A DNA stretch of 64,000 nt from Prado023 sp963798745 (GCA_963798745.1 CAWCUF010000002.1:1-64000), one strand, 5' to 3'. Counted from the stretch's first letter, positions 8,703 through 17,366 are shown. The notes: generated by a model from the sequence alone, not told the origin. Numbers and translations are program-made.

Positions 8703-8715
8703 AGGATCATATCCT
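8703..8715. promoter_or_regulatory. AGGAT-CAT-ATCCT palindrome upstream of fic
   Basis: Perfect 5-bp arms lie 35 bases before the fic start codon, in a locally AT-rich patch. It is a candidate operator or promoter element. Confidence 0.4.
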
Positions 8716-8749
8716 TGGATGAAATCGCCGGCGATGAAGGGTAACGGTC

Positions 8750-10042
8750 ATGGGTTGGTTGGAGCAGGCGCATTGGGAGTCCAGCGTCGACGGGGGGGTG
8801 CCCAGGTCGGAGCAGCGCTCGGGTCCCTACCAGCCGTATGTCCCGGACCTCGTCGACGGCACCGCCCTGGCGGTCGACGGGGACGTGTCGCGGCGGGTGG
8901 CGGGCGTCGAGCGCAGCGTCCGGGAGTTGAACGGCCCGGGCGCGGAGGGCTTGGCCGGCATCGCACGGTTCCTGTTGCGGTCCGAGGCGATCGCCAGCTC
9001 CCGGATCGAGGGCATCGCACCGTCGGCCCAGCAGGTCGCGCTCGCCGAGCTGGGCCTGTCCGAGACAGTCCGGGGGGTCAGCGAGCAGGCCCGGCTGGTG
9101 GCCAACAACATGACGATCGTCCGGGATGCCACGACCCGCCTGGTCGTGGCCGAGACCGTGACCGTGGACGATGTCGTCGACCTGCACCGTTCACTGTTGC
9201 CGGATGAACCGCGCCACCACGGGCTGCGCTCGGTGCAGAACTGGATCGGGGTGTCGTCATGGACGCCGATCGGGGCCACTTTCATCCCGCCTGATCCGGG
9301 TCGGGTGCCGGCGCTGATGGCCGACCTCGTGGACTACCTCAATGGTGCCGCCCACGCACCGCTGATCCAGGCGGCGGTGGTGCACGCCCAGTTCGAGACG
9401 ATCCATCCGTTCACCGACGGCAACGGTCGCGTCGGCCGTGCGCTGATCCATACCGTGCTCGCCCGCCGCGGCCTGACCGAACGTGCGGTGCTGCCCATCA
9501 GCCTCGTGCTGGCCACGCTGCGGGACCGCTACGTGGACGGGCTGACCGCCTATCGGCATGAGTCGCCGGCGGGGAGCGCTGAAGCCAGCGCGGCGGTCAA
9601 CGCCTGGCTTGGGACCTTCGGGGAAGCCGCCGCGATCGCCGTCGAACAATCGCAGCACCTCGTGGACAGCATCCAGGACCTTCGCGGCGACTGGACGGCC
9701 CGCCTCGCGGCCCACCGCACGGCGGCCGGGCTGCGCGGCGCACCACGGGCCGATTCGGCAGTGGCCCGATTGCTCGAGCAGTTGCCGGAGGCTCCGGTCC
9801 TCACTGCCGCCACCCTGGCCCGCATCCTTGGGGTGTCCTTCCCGGCCGCGAGCTCGGCCCTGGGCGAGCTTCGACAGGCGGGGATCCTGACGACGAAGTC
9901 CATCGAGCGGGGCGCGACGGCGTTCATCGCACGGGAGGTTCTCGATCTGGTCACTCTGGCCGAACGGCAACTCGCGAGCACGCAGTTCGACACCCGCGCC
10001 GCTGCACCCAACCGACCAGCACCGGCCCGCCCCAACCGCTGA
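8750..10042 (+). CDS. Fic-domain protein (predicted AMP transferase or related) with winged-helix tail
   Basis: This 430-residue protein has the full Fic catalytic motif HPFTDGNGRVGR at 219-230, so the active-site histidine and the phosphate-binding GNGR are intact. Fic enzymes usually transfer AMP from ATP to a hydroxyl of a target protein. An N-terminal SSRIEG (83-88) matches the autoinhibitory (S/T)xxxE(G/N) helix, so this is a self-inhibited type that needs no separate antitoxin. The C-terminal about 90 residues (APVLTAATLARILGVSFPAA and on) read as a winged helix, suggesting DNA binding or autoregulation. GAAGGG precedes ATG 8750. It sits next to mobile-element traces. The target is unknown. 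Confidence 0.93.
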   Translation: MGWLEQAHWESSVDGGVPRSEQRSGPYQPYVPDLVDGTALAVDGDVSRRVAGVERSVRELNGPGAEGLAGIARFLLRSEAIASSRIEGIAPSAQQVALAELGLSETVRGVSEQARLVANNMTIVRDATTRLVVAETVTVDDVVDLHRSLLPDEPRHHGLRSVQNWIGVSSWTPIGATFIPPDPGRVPALMADLVDYLNGAAHAPLIQAAVVHAQFETIHPFTDGNGRVGRALIHTVLARRGLTERAVLPISLVLATLRDRYVDGLTAYRHESPAGSAEASAAVNAWLGTFGEAAAIAVEQSQHLVDSIQDLRGDWTARLAAHRTAAGLRGAPRADSAVARLLEQLPEAPVLTAATLARILGVSFPAASSALGELRQAGILTTKSIERGATAFIAREVLDLVTLAERQLASTQFDTRAAAPNRPAPARPNR

Positions 10043-10114
10043 GCAAGGGAGGATGCGAACACCGGAACCGGCCGATGCGGCCCGAGAGTGTCGATCGAGC
10101 GGGGGCCCTCGGGG

Positions 10115-10136
10115 AGTGGTCACACAGTGGTCACAA
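10115..10136. repeat. 11-bp direct repeat AGTGGTCACAC/AGTGGTCACAA
   Basis: Two adjacent copies lie 94 bases before the tRNA fragment. Short direct repeats next to an attachment core are what integrase arm sites look like. No integrase gene remains nearby. Confidence 0.5.
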
Positions 10137-10229
10137 ACGCCCCGGAATCCGGTGGAATCCGCTGGCCGGGATGGACGTCCGCGAGCACGTGAAGCACGTC
10201 ATGGACGCCAGAAGACAGCCCAGATTCTC

Positions 10230-10271
10230 CTTGTAAACAGGGGGTTCCCGGTTCGAGTCCGGGCGTCGGCT
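10230..10271 (+). other. 3' half of a tRNA-Thr(TGU): probable attachment-site scar
   Basis: From the anticodon loop (CTTGTAA) onward the sequence reads as a tRNA 3' half: anticodon-stem strand ACAGG, a variable loop, a perfect T arm CCCGG-TTCGAGT-CCGGG and an acceptor strand CGTCGGC. The 5' half is absent upstream, so it is not a functional tRNA. Integrative elements that target tRNA genes leave this kind of fragment at one end. No second copy of the core was found in this window. Confidence 0.65.
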
Positions 10272-10291
10272 CTCAATCGTCGCAGGTCAGG

Positions 10292-10317
10292 GGCAGGTCA
10301 GGTGGCGCTGACCTGCC
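10292..10317. terminator. Perfect 10-bp hairpin GGCAGGTCAG/CTGACCTGCC
   Basis: The 10-bp arms are perfect with a 6-base loop. There is no T-tract. It could be a terminator or a protein site belonging to the integration region. Part of one arm (GCAGGTCAG) is repeated at 10282-10290. The stretch 10318-10592 holds no gene I can support. Confidence 0.45.
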
Positions 10318-10592
10318 CTCACACGTGCCCGCAGGTAACTGCGAGGTTGCTACCGACGGCTGCATTCGGGGTGTGAAGTGGCCCCAGGCCAGCAGGACGA
10401 GCCTGGTGAGAGACTCCATGAACACAGCCGACTCCGATGAACAGCTGACGCCTGTTCGGCGACGCGTGCTGCCCCGAGGGATCGTTACGAACAGCCGCCT
10501 CTCTGGGGCCTGTGGGACCGGCCGCTCGAGGCCCGAAGCGGTCCGCGGATCTGCTGCCAGGTTCCTGAGATCGGTCAGACCGTCGAGATTGC

Positions 10593-10890
10593 TCATTGCA
10601 CGAACCACTCGCGGAGTCTGTCCATGCCGTCGCCGAGGTAGTACTCGCGGACGTCTGGAGAGCCTCCAGCAGCAGCCGCTCGATCTCGGTGCGTCCCAAT
10701 ACCTCGACTGGGAAAGGGCAGTGCAGCTCGTCGGCGAGGTCAAAGTGCCACTTCTCCTGCTCGCGCGACAAATCCATTGGCAGCGTGAGGTGCCACTTCG
10801 AGATCTCGTAGCCAACGCGGTGATCGTCGTGCGTCTTGATCGCCCGTTTCAGCGACTTCTCGATTTGACGCTCCCGCGAGCAGAGTGACG
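10593..10890 (-). pseudogene. Fragment of an unidentified larger protein
   Basis: Minus-strand sequence reads as the interior of a real protein: SRERQIEKSLKRAIKTH, then WHLTLPMDLSREQEKWHFDL, then EVLGRTEIERLLLEA. It shifts frame near 10650-10664 and ends with DVREYYLGDGMDRLREWFVQ and a stop. There is no start codon, and the frame opens directly against the mazF remnant. The pattern recalls N-terminal modules of some large restriction or conflict-system proteins, but I cannot name a family. The TGA overlaps an ATG (ATGA) of a further eroded frame. Confidence 0.5.
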
Positions 10891-10899
10891 CGACAGGAT

Positions 10900-11245
10900 C
10901 TACAGCGCCAGTACGCGGCGCAAGCCGCGGTCGACGTCATCCATCAAGCCTGCCGGAAGGTGCCCGGCCCAGTCTGTGAGGTCGGTCTTGTTCAGCGTGA
11001 CGAGTGCGGTGACGTTGACGACCGAGTCTCGAGGGAGCCCCGTGACTGGGGCCGGGAGGAAGACGTTGCCTGGCATGGTCGCGAGCGATGGTGTTGGAGG
11101 TGATCACAGCAGTGAGCACAGTGGCCAGCCGGCTGTCGTTGTAGGGCTTGGATTGGATGACCAGCACCGGACGACGCTTCGCAGGACCGCTGCCCGACGC
11201 GGGTCCCGGATCGGCCCAGTAGATCTCCGAGCGGCGGATCACCAC
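10900..11245 (-). pseudogene. mazF: MazF/PemK-type toxin with a frameshift
   Basis: The N-terminal half, MVIRRSEIYWADPGPASGSG then PAKRRPVLVIQSKPYNDSRL, is a clear MazF-family mRNA endoribonuclease. After TSNTIA the frame is lost. The missing half (MPGNVFLPAPVTGLPRDSVV, then NVTALVTLNKTDLTDWAGHL) continues in another minus frame to a stop at 10900. One extra base near 11078-11092 accounts for this; the repaired protein would be about 114 residues, the family length. The ATG overlaps the end of the upstream antitoxin frame, the usual operon layout. It is probably inactive unless the frame is recoded. Confidence 0.85.
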
Positions 11246-11526
11246 TCGTCGCCCTCGGCGGCCAGGAGGCTGTGGCCGGCCGCTACCGCGTCGGTGGTCG
11301 ACTCGTCCGAGGGGTCGAGGTGCGCCAGCGCGTCATCGATCCGTCCGGTCAGCGATTGGGCGTCGAGCTCGTCAAGGTAGCGCCGGGCGGCGCGCGCGAA
11401 GAACTCCGGTCCAGACCACGGACCGCTTCTCTCCGCAGTGGCTGAAGCGCCCGGCGGCGTAGTCGTGCCCTCAGCCTCGGAGACCTCGTCCGGCACCACG
11501 GCATCCGAGAATTCGCCATCCACCAT
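11239..11526 (-). pseudogene. mazE: MazE-type ribbon-helix-helix antitoxin, N-terminus eroded
   Basis: The C-terminal part (EFFARAARRYLDELDAQSL, then GRIDDALAHL and a tail AAGHSLLAAEGDEW) is typical of RHH antitoxins paired with MazF, and its stop overlaps the toxin start by seven bases. The expected N-terminal beta strand and first helix are poorly preserved; the frame reads FSDAVVPDEVSEAEG then a low-complexity TTTPPGASATAERSGP. It is open from ATG 11526 (95 aa) but may not fold as an RHH dimer. The upstream stretch 11527-11849 shows nothing I can assign. Confidence 0.65.
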
Positions 11527-11849
11527 GATCCACACCCACAGGATGTCCCGGCTGCGGCTCCACCGGCGGAGCACGACCATCACCACCACAACGGCACCAG
11601 TGACGTGCGCAATCGGGTGGTCTTCGTGCTCGGCGCAGATGGCTTGGGCGGTGGTTCCAATGCGCCGCCCACTGGACGAGCGCGCCAGCACAGGTCCCGG
11701 CCCTGTGATCAAGCAGTCCGGAGTTGTCCGCATCGCAGGTGGTGGCTCCAACGCCGGTCGTAGAGGCGCCCATCGCTCGACCCTTCACACTGTGCGAATT
11801 GCGCTGCGGTTCGCCTCCGCGCGCGGGGGTACCGGCGCCACGCGGCTCG

Positions 11850-11855
11850 TAGGGT
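11850..11855 (+). promoter_or_regulatory. -10 box TAGGGT of malic enzyme, leaderless type
   Basis: TAGGGT lies six bases before the ATG, so transcription should begin at or very near the start codon. Confidence 0.6.
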
Positions 11856-11861
11856 GGGGGC

Positions 11862-13580
11862 ATGTCGCCACGCCCCTACGAAGTTCTGCCAGGCCACCAC
11901 GGGGCCAGGATCAAGGTCTCCGCGACCGGTAGTGAGCTCCTGCGCATCCCGCGCCTGAACCGCGGCACCGCCTTCACCCTCGAGGAGCGCGAGAGCTTCG
12001 GCCTGATCGGGCATCTGCCCTCGGGGGTCACCCCGTTGGAGGCCCAGCTCCACCGGTCCTACAGCCAGTACCTGCGCGCGGAGACCGACCTGGACAAGTT
12101 CGCCTTCCTCTCGGCACTGCGCGACCGCAACACCGTCCTGTTCTACCGGCTGCTCAGCGAGCACCTCGAGGAGATGATGCCCATCGTCTACACCCCCACG
12201 ATCGGCGCGGCGATCGTCGAGTTCAGTCAGTCCTACCAGCGGTTGCACGGGGTTTTCCTCACGATCGAGCACCCAGAGCAGATCGAGCGTTCGCTACAGG
12301 GCCAGGGTCGCAACCCCGAGGACGTCGACCTGCTCATCGTCACCGACTCCGAGGGCATCCTGGGCATCGGTGATCAGGGCGTGGGCGGCATCCAGATCGC
12401 GTTGGGCAAGAAGTCGCTGTACACGGCCGCTGCCGGGATAGACCCCAACCGGGCCATCGCGATCGTCCTGGACGTGGGTACCGACAACCTGACCCTGCTG
12501 TCCGACCCGCTCTACCTGGGCCTTCGACACAGCCGCATCCGCGGAGCGCGCTACGACGACTTCCTCGAGGCTTTCGTCAGCGCGGTGACCCGGGTGTTCC
12601 CACACGCGATGATCCACTGGGAGGACTTCGGGGCCGCCAACGCCCACCGCCTGCTCGACCGGTACCGCGACCGGGTCTGCACCTTCAACGACGACGTGCA
12701 GGGCACCGCGGCAGTGGTCGCCGCGGCGGCCCTGGCCGCGGTCCGTTCCCAGGGCGGGCGCCTGCGCGACCAGCGCATCGTCATCCACGGCGCCGGAACC
12801 GCCGGGGTCGGCGTCGCGGACCTGATGCGCGACATGATGATCAACGAGGGCGCGACCGCCGCGCAGGCCACTGACGCGTTCTGGGGGCTGGGCAGTCGCG
12901 GGCTGCTCACGACCGCGCTCGGGGACCGGATGCGGCCGTTCCAACGCCCCTACGCCCGACAGGCATCCGAGACCGAATCCTGGACCCTGGACGCCGAAGG
13001 GCCCATCGGGCTGGCCGAGGTGGTCGGCAATGTCCGGCCGACGATCCTCGTCGGGACCTCGGGCCAACCCGGGGCGTTCACCGAGCAGATCGTTCGCGAC
13101 ATGGCTGCCCACGTGGAGCACCCGGTGATCATGCCGCTGTCAAACCCCACGTCACTGGTCGAGGCCACCCCCGCCGACCTGCTGGCCTGGACCGACGGAC
13201 GCGCGTTGATCGCCACCGGGTCCCCGTTCCCCGCGGTCCACCGCGACGAGCGGGAGTACCGGATCGCCCAGGCCAACAACGCGCTCGTGTTCCCCGGCCT
13301 CGGCCTCGGCGTGGCCGTGTGTCGGGCGACCCGCGTGACCGACCACATGATCGCAGCGGCCGCGGAGGCCGTCGCCGGGCTCGCCCACGTGGACCTGCCC
13401 GGGGCCTCGCTGCTGCCCCACGTCTCCGAGTTGCGGATGGTGTCGGCCACGGTGGCGATCGCGGTGGCGCAGGCTGCCGAGGCAGACGGCGTGGCGACCC
13501 GCACGCTGAACAATCCCGTCCAGCAGGTGTTCGACGCCATGTGGACGCCGGTCTATCCAGAGCTCATCCTCGAGCAGTAG
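11862..13580 (+). CDS. NAD-dependent malic enzyme
   Basis: This 572-residue enzyme oxidatively decarboxylates malate to pyruvate, linking the TCA cycle with pyruvate supply. Visible signatures are MPIVYTPTIG (about 107-116, the catalytic Tyr region), VTDSEGILGIGDQGVGG (about 160-176, metal and substrate site), MIHWEDFGAANA, CTFNDDVQGTAAV, and the Rossmann motif HGAGTAGVGVA near 309. The length matches the large E. coli SfcA/eukaryotic-like class, which prefers NAD. It has no Shine-Dalgarno and relies on a leaderless start. It is convergent with the SWIM/SNF2 operon. Confidence 0.95.
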   Translation: MSPRPYEVLPGHHGARIKVSATGSELLRIPRLNRGTAFTLEERESFGLIGHLPSGVTPLEAQLHRSYSQYLRAETDLDKFAFLSALRDRNTVLFYRLLSEHLEEMMPIVYTPTIGAAIVEFSQSYQRLHGVFLTIEHPEQIERSLQGQGRNPEDVDLLIVTDSEGILGIGDQGVGGIQIALGKKSLYTAAAGIDPNRAIAIVLDVGTDNLTLLSDPLYLGLRHSRIRGARYDDFLEAFVSAVTRVFPHAMIHWEDFGAANAHRLLDRYRDRVCTFNDDVQGTAAVVAAAALAAVRSQGGRLRDQRIVIHGAGTAGVGVADLMRDMMINEGATAAQATDAFWGLGSRGLLTTALGDRMRPFQRPYARQASETESWTLDAEGPIGLAEVVGNVRPTILVGTSGQPGAFTEQIVRDMAAHVEHPVIMPLSNPTSLVEATPADLLAWTDGRALIATGSPFPAVHRDEREYRIAQANNALVFPGLGLGVAVCRATRVTDHMIAAAAEAVAGLAHVDLPGASLLPHVSELRMVSATVAIAVAQAAEADGVATRTLNNPVQQVFDAMWTPVYPELILEQ

Positions 13581-13597
13581 CGGTCCGCCAGGACGGT

Positions 13598-14287
13598 TCA
13601 CGTGGTGGCGATCGGGGGCTCCTGCGAGGCGAGGTGCGCGTCGTCTGCGGTCCCTCGGCGCCACGGGTGCGGCACGAGCGCCTCGGCGGCGGCGAGCAGG
13701 GTGGTGGGGTCTCGCGTCGGGGTGGCGCTGCGCAGGGTGGCGAGGTCCTCGGGGCTGAGCAGGAGCGCTGCGGCGGGCAGCACTGCGGCCTCGGCGATCG
13801 TCCTGGGGATGCCCGACTCGTCGCGATCCCCGGGCCCGCCGGATGCCCCGAGTTCGGCCTCGCCGGTCCAGGTCGAGCGGGCCAGTGCATCGTGATCCAG
13901 CAGGAAGGCGGCCACGTAGGCAAGTGCCGCAGCGTGCTTGCACCATCCGAAGTCACAGCCGTAGGGGCACGTGCAGTGTGCCGCGACCCGGTCGGAGCCC
14001 GAGATCGTCGTGCGACCCAGCCGCACGTCGTAGGGCGCGGCCCCGGTGCCCTGGATCTGCGCCGAGAACGACTCAGGCCCCACCTGCACGGACACGACCT
14101 GCCCGGCGCGGGCGTAGGTGCGCCCCCGGGCCAGGATCTTCGGCTCGCTCTCCAGATCCGCAGCGGCGAGCAGCTCCTTGGCGACCGGGTCGCTCACCTT
14201 GCCCGGCTTGGCGACCACCACCCCGCCCTCCACCGAGCGCCGGGGCGGCGCGTCGTAGTAGGTCTGCCAGCGTCCTCGGGGGCTCAT
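13598..14287 (-). CDS. SWIM zinc-finger protein
   Basis: This is a 229-residue protein. A SWIM finger is clear: C105-x-C107 ... C116-x-H118 in CTCPYGCDFGWCKH. SWIM modules bind zinc and mediate DNA or protein contacts. The region before it (about 35-100) is the barrel-like part usually preceding SWIM in these proteins. The start is ATG 14287, which overlaps the stop of the SNF2 helicase gene by four bases (ATGA), so the two are translationally coupled; in this pairing the SWIM protein is thought to act with the helicase. The C-terminal about 90 residues are alanine/proline-rich. Confidence 0.9.
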   Translation of the reverse strand: MSPRGRWQTYYDAPPRRSVEGGVVVAKPGKVSDPVAKELLAAADLESEPKILARGRTYARAGQVVSVQVGPESFSAQIQGTGAAPYDVRLGRTTISGSDRVAAHCTCPYGCDFGWCKHAAALAYVAAFLLDHDALARSTWTGEAELGASGGPGDRDESGIPRTIAEAAVLPAAALLLSPEDLATLRSATPTRDPTTLLAAAEALVPHPWRRGTADDAHLASQEPPIATT

Positions 14288-17154
14288 TCCAGGACCCGAT
14301 CCCGCGCGAGGCTGACCAGCGCGGCGAGGTCGGCATCGGTCATCTCGGTGATGGCGGACTCGGTGGAGCGCACGACCGCGGAGGCCACCTTCCGCTTGGC
14401 GGTCAGGGCCTCGTCGATGCGGTCCTCGAGCGTGCCGGGGCACACCAGCACGTGCACCGAGACCTTCTGGTGCTGCCCGATGCGCCACACCCGGTCCGAG
14501 GCCTGGTCCTCGACGGCCGGGTTCCACCACCGGTCCAGGTGGATGACGTGGTTGGCGCGCACCAGCGTCAGCCCGGTGCCGCCGGCCTTCAGGGAGGCGA
14601 TCAGGATCGGCGGTCCCTGCGGGTCGCTGAACCGTGCGACCGTGGCCGCCCGGGCAGTCCGGCTGTCGGCGCCGGTCAGCGTGGCCACCTCGACCCCGAG
14701 GGCGCGGCGCAGGTGCTCGGCCAGGTCGGGCACGAAGGATGCGAACTGCGTGAAGACCACGACGGCCTGCCCCTCGTCGACGATCTGGGCACACAGCTCG
14801 ACCAGCCGGGTCACCTTGCCCGATCGCTCACCCAGGGACGTGCGCGACTCTGTGAGCAGCGCGGGGTGCACGCAGATCTGCTTGAGGCGCGCGATGCCGC
14901 CGAGCACCGCGGCACGTCGGCCCATCAGCTCCGGGTCGCCGCCGGGTGCGCCGGTCGAACTGGGCGCGCCGGGCGCGTCCGACCGCGAGGTCCCGCCGGC
15001 AGCAGCGGCCGCACGGAGCTCCTCAAGGGCGCCCATCAGGTCGGCCACGACAGCCTCGTAGGCCCCGACCTGCTCGCGGGTGAGCGTGCAGTCCGCGCGG
15101 ATGACCTCCCGGTCGGGCAGGTCGGGCAGGACCCCCGGGTCGGTCTTCACCCGCCGCAGCAGGAACGGCCCCACGACCGCGCGCAGCCGGCCCAACTGCG
15201 CGGGATCTCCGTCGGTGTAGCGCTGGGCGAACTGCTTGCGTCGGGGGAGCAGGCCCGGATGTGCGAAGGCCATCAGCGACCACAGGTCGCCCAGGTGGTT
15301 CTCCACCGGAGTCCCGGTGACCACCAGCCGGTGGGTGGCGTGCAGCGCCCGGGCCGCGCGGGCGGCCCTGGTGTCGGGATTCTTGATCGCCTGCGCCTCG
15401 TCGAGGACCACCCGGTGCCACTGCACCTGGGCCAGTGACTCGTCGCGGGCGAGCAGCCCGTAGGTGGTGACCACGAGGTCGGTGCCGGCCGCCGCGTCGG
15501 CGAGGTCGCCTCGGGCCGAGCCGTGGAAGGTGGCGACTCTGAGTCCGGGAGTGAACTGGGCGGCTTGGCGCGCCCAGGTGTCCACCAGGGTCATCGGGCA
15601 CACCACGAGCGTGGGTCCGCGATGATCCGCCTGGATCCAGGACAGCACCTGCAACGTCTTGCCCAGGCCCATGTCATCGGCCAGCACGCCGCCGACGTTG
15701 TTGTCGCCCAGCCACGCCAACCAGTCGAGGCCGGCTTGCTGGTAGGGGCGCAGCGTGGCCAGCACCCCCTCGGGCACGGGCACGGGCTGGGCCGGTCGCA
15801 GCCCCGCGGGCAGGATCGCCTGCGCGTCCAGCTCGACGCCGTCGAACGCCTCGTCAGCCAGCAGGTCCCCGGGGACCACCGGCCGATGCAACCGCCGGGC
15901 CAGCGCCGCCAACCGCGCGGCATCCTGCGGCCCGATCCGCATCCAGCGCCCACGCACGGCCACGAGTTCGGACTTCGACGCGGCCAGCGCCGCGAACTCC
16001 GCATCGGTCAGCGCCTGGCCATCGACGAGGACCTCGGCCTCGAGCCCCAGCCCGGCGACCGCCAGCGCCCCCGTCCCCGAGCCGGCGGCGGCCATCCGGC
16101 GGCGAACCGCAGCGGTGCGCAACAGCCCACCCGGGGCGATCACATCGAATCCGGCGGCCTGCAGGCGCAGCGCGAGCTGGTCGACGAACGTCAGCACCTC
16201 AGCAGCGGTGAGCCCGGCCCTGACCCCCGCGTGCAACTCGTCGAGCACCTCGGGCAGGCGCGTCCCCCAGGCCCGGCGAAGCATCAGCGACTCGGCCTCG
16301 GCCCAGCGGGCCCAGGCGCCCGGCGTCGCGCCGAACCGGGCCGGGTCGGCACTGGCCCACGGCAGTCGGGTCGTCGGCTCGTCGATGCGGATCGCCATCC
16401 GAGCCAGGGTCCAGCGGGCGCCCTGCCCATCGGCGCCTGACGTGTCGGATGCCTCGGCGCCGGACATCTCGGACGCGTGCGGATCCGGTGGGCTGAGCAC
16501 CAGCGCAGTCCGGGCATTGGCCGCGGCCCGGGCGATCACATGATCGGCCCACAGGGCGGCCCCGGCCTGGCCGGACCCGCGCGGGCCCGGTCCGAAGTCG
16601 ACATCGGCCAGCGGCAGCTCCGGGTCGGCCAACCCGGCGACCACCCGCGCGTTCACGACATCGTCGACCAGGGTCGCCAGCTTCGCTGCGGGCTCGTCGT
16701 CGAGGACCACGCCCGCGTTCAGGCAGGCGGCAACAGCGGCATCCATCGTCCGCGCGGTGTCGGGGTCCGGGGCGGCGCGCCAACGCCAGCCCGCCCCCGT
16801 CACGACGGGCACCGGCTGGTCGGCAGCGGCTCGGACGGCGGTGGCGACCAGTCGCGCCAGGGCCACAGCTCGGGCGGTCGGCTGCACACCGGGTCCGCTG
16901 GCCGGCGGGGCCAGCAGGTCGGCCAGGTGCGGCCCGAGCGCAACATCGACCGGCACTGCCCAGACCCGTCCCGGTGCCATCCCGCCGGGCACTGGCAGCG
17001 ATCGAGTCGCTCCCCGACCGATGCCGGGAGCCGTGGTCCACAGCCCGTCCCGGTCGACGAAAAGGTCCACACCACGACGCCCATCGGCACCGGGCCGCGG
17101 GTTCTTCGCCCGGGCGCTGGACCGCCCAGTACTCGACTGCCGGGTGCGTGTCAC
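14284..17154 (-). CDS. SNF2/SWI2-family DEAD-like helicase
   Basis: This 956-residue protein is a likely dsDNA translocase that remodels protein-DNA complexes. The N-terminal about 430 residues form the bacterial SNF2-associated region; the motor follows, with Walker A DDMGLGKT near 495, motif II DEAQ near 586, motif III VVTGTPVENHLGDLW, and motifs V/VI LKAGGTGLTL and QASDRVWRIGQ near 885. All are intact. The GTG start at 17154 has a TAGCAT -10 box six bases before it, so it is probably leaderless. It is first of a two-gene operon with the SWIM protein and diverges from prfC. Confidence 0.95.
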   Translation of the reverse strand: MTRTRQSSTGRSSARAKNPRPGADGRRGVDLFVDRDGLWTTAPGIGRGATRSLPVPGGMAPGRVWAVPVDVALGPHLADLLAPPASGPGVQPTARAVALARLVATAVRAAADQPVPVVTGAGWRWRAAPDPDTARTMDAAVAACLNAGVVLDDEPAAKLATLVDDVVNARVVAGLADPELPLADVDFGPGPRGSGQAGAALWADHVIARAAANARTALVLSPPDPHASEMSGAEASDTSGADGQGARWTLARMAIRIDEPTTRLPWASADPARFGATPGAWARWAEAESLMLRRAWGTRLPEVLDELHAGVRAGLTAAEVLTFVDQLALRLQAAGFDVIAPGGLLRTAAVRRRMAAAGSGTGALAVAGLGLEAEVLVDGQALTDAEFAALAASKSELVAVRGRWMRIGPQDAARLAALARRLHRPVVPGDLLADEAFDGVELDAQAILPAGLRPAQPVPVPEGVLATLRPYQQAGLDWLAWLGDNNVGGVLADDMGLGKTLQVLSWIQADHRGPTLVVCPMTLVDTWARQAAQFTPGLRVATFHGSARGDLADAAAGTDLVVTTYGLLARDESLAQVQWHRVVLDEAQAIKNPDTRAARAARALHATHRLVVTGTPVENHLGDLWSLMAFAHPGLLPRRKQFAQRYTDGDPAQLGRLRAVVGPFLLRRVKTDPGVLPDLPDREVIRADCTLTREQVGAYEAVVADLMGALEELRAAAAAGGTSRSDAPGAPSSTGAPGGDPELMGRRAAVLGGIARLKQICVHPALLTESRTSLGERSGKVTRLVELCAQIVDEGQAVVVFTQFASFVPDLAEHLRRALGVEVATLTGADSRTARAATVARFSDPQGPPILIASLKAGGTGLTLVRANHVIHLDRWWNPAVEDQASDRVWRIGQHQKVSVHVLVCPGTLEDRIDEALTAKRKVASAVVRSTESAITEMTDADLAALVSLARDRVLE

Positions 17155-17160
17155 CGGCCC

Positions 17161-17166
17161 ATGCTA
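17161..17166 (-). promoter_or_regulatory. -10 box TAGCAT of the SNF2 gene
   Basis: On the minus strand TAGCAT is followed by six bases and then the GTG start codon, a leaderless arrangement. Confidence 0.5.
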
Positions 17167-17289
17167 GGGCGAGATCCGGGCCGGACCCGGGTGCGCTGCA
17201 CAGGGGTGCGAACGCCGAGCGGGCAAACCTGGTTGGGATCACCCCGGTGAGTTGATCGAGAGCAGGCAGTTCCCACCCGCACGCCCGGG

Positions 17290-17366
17290 TAGAGTGCGGG
17301 GTGCTGGGGTGTCGCCGCCGGGGCTGAAGGCCTGGGGAGACACCCCTCGAACCTGTTCAGGGGTGT
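17290..17366 (+). promoter_or_regulatory. prfC leader: -10 box and two mutually exclusive hairpins
   Basis: TAGAGT at 17290-17295 can serve as a -10 box. Downstream, GGGGTGTC (17306-17313) pairs perfectly with GACACCCC (17339-17346). Seven bases of that same strand, ACACCCC (17340-17346), can instead pair with GGGGTGT (17360-17366). Only one hairpin can form at a time, the hallmark of a switching leader. GGCTGA and CGAACCTG recall TPP-riboswitch core segments, but key bases differ. A coupled short ORF follows. Confidence 0.5.

Noticed and set aside
10230..10271. Functional tRNA-Thr gene
   Set aside because: The D arm, 5' acceptor strand and 5' anticodon stem are absent; only the 3' half is present.
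11471..11863. Minus-strand ORF of 130 aa upstream of the MazE remnant
   Set aside because: It overlaps the antitoxin in another frame, lacks a ribosome site and has no protein-like segment.
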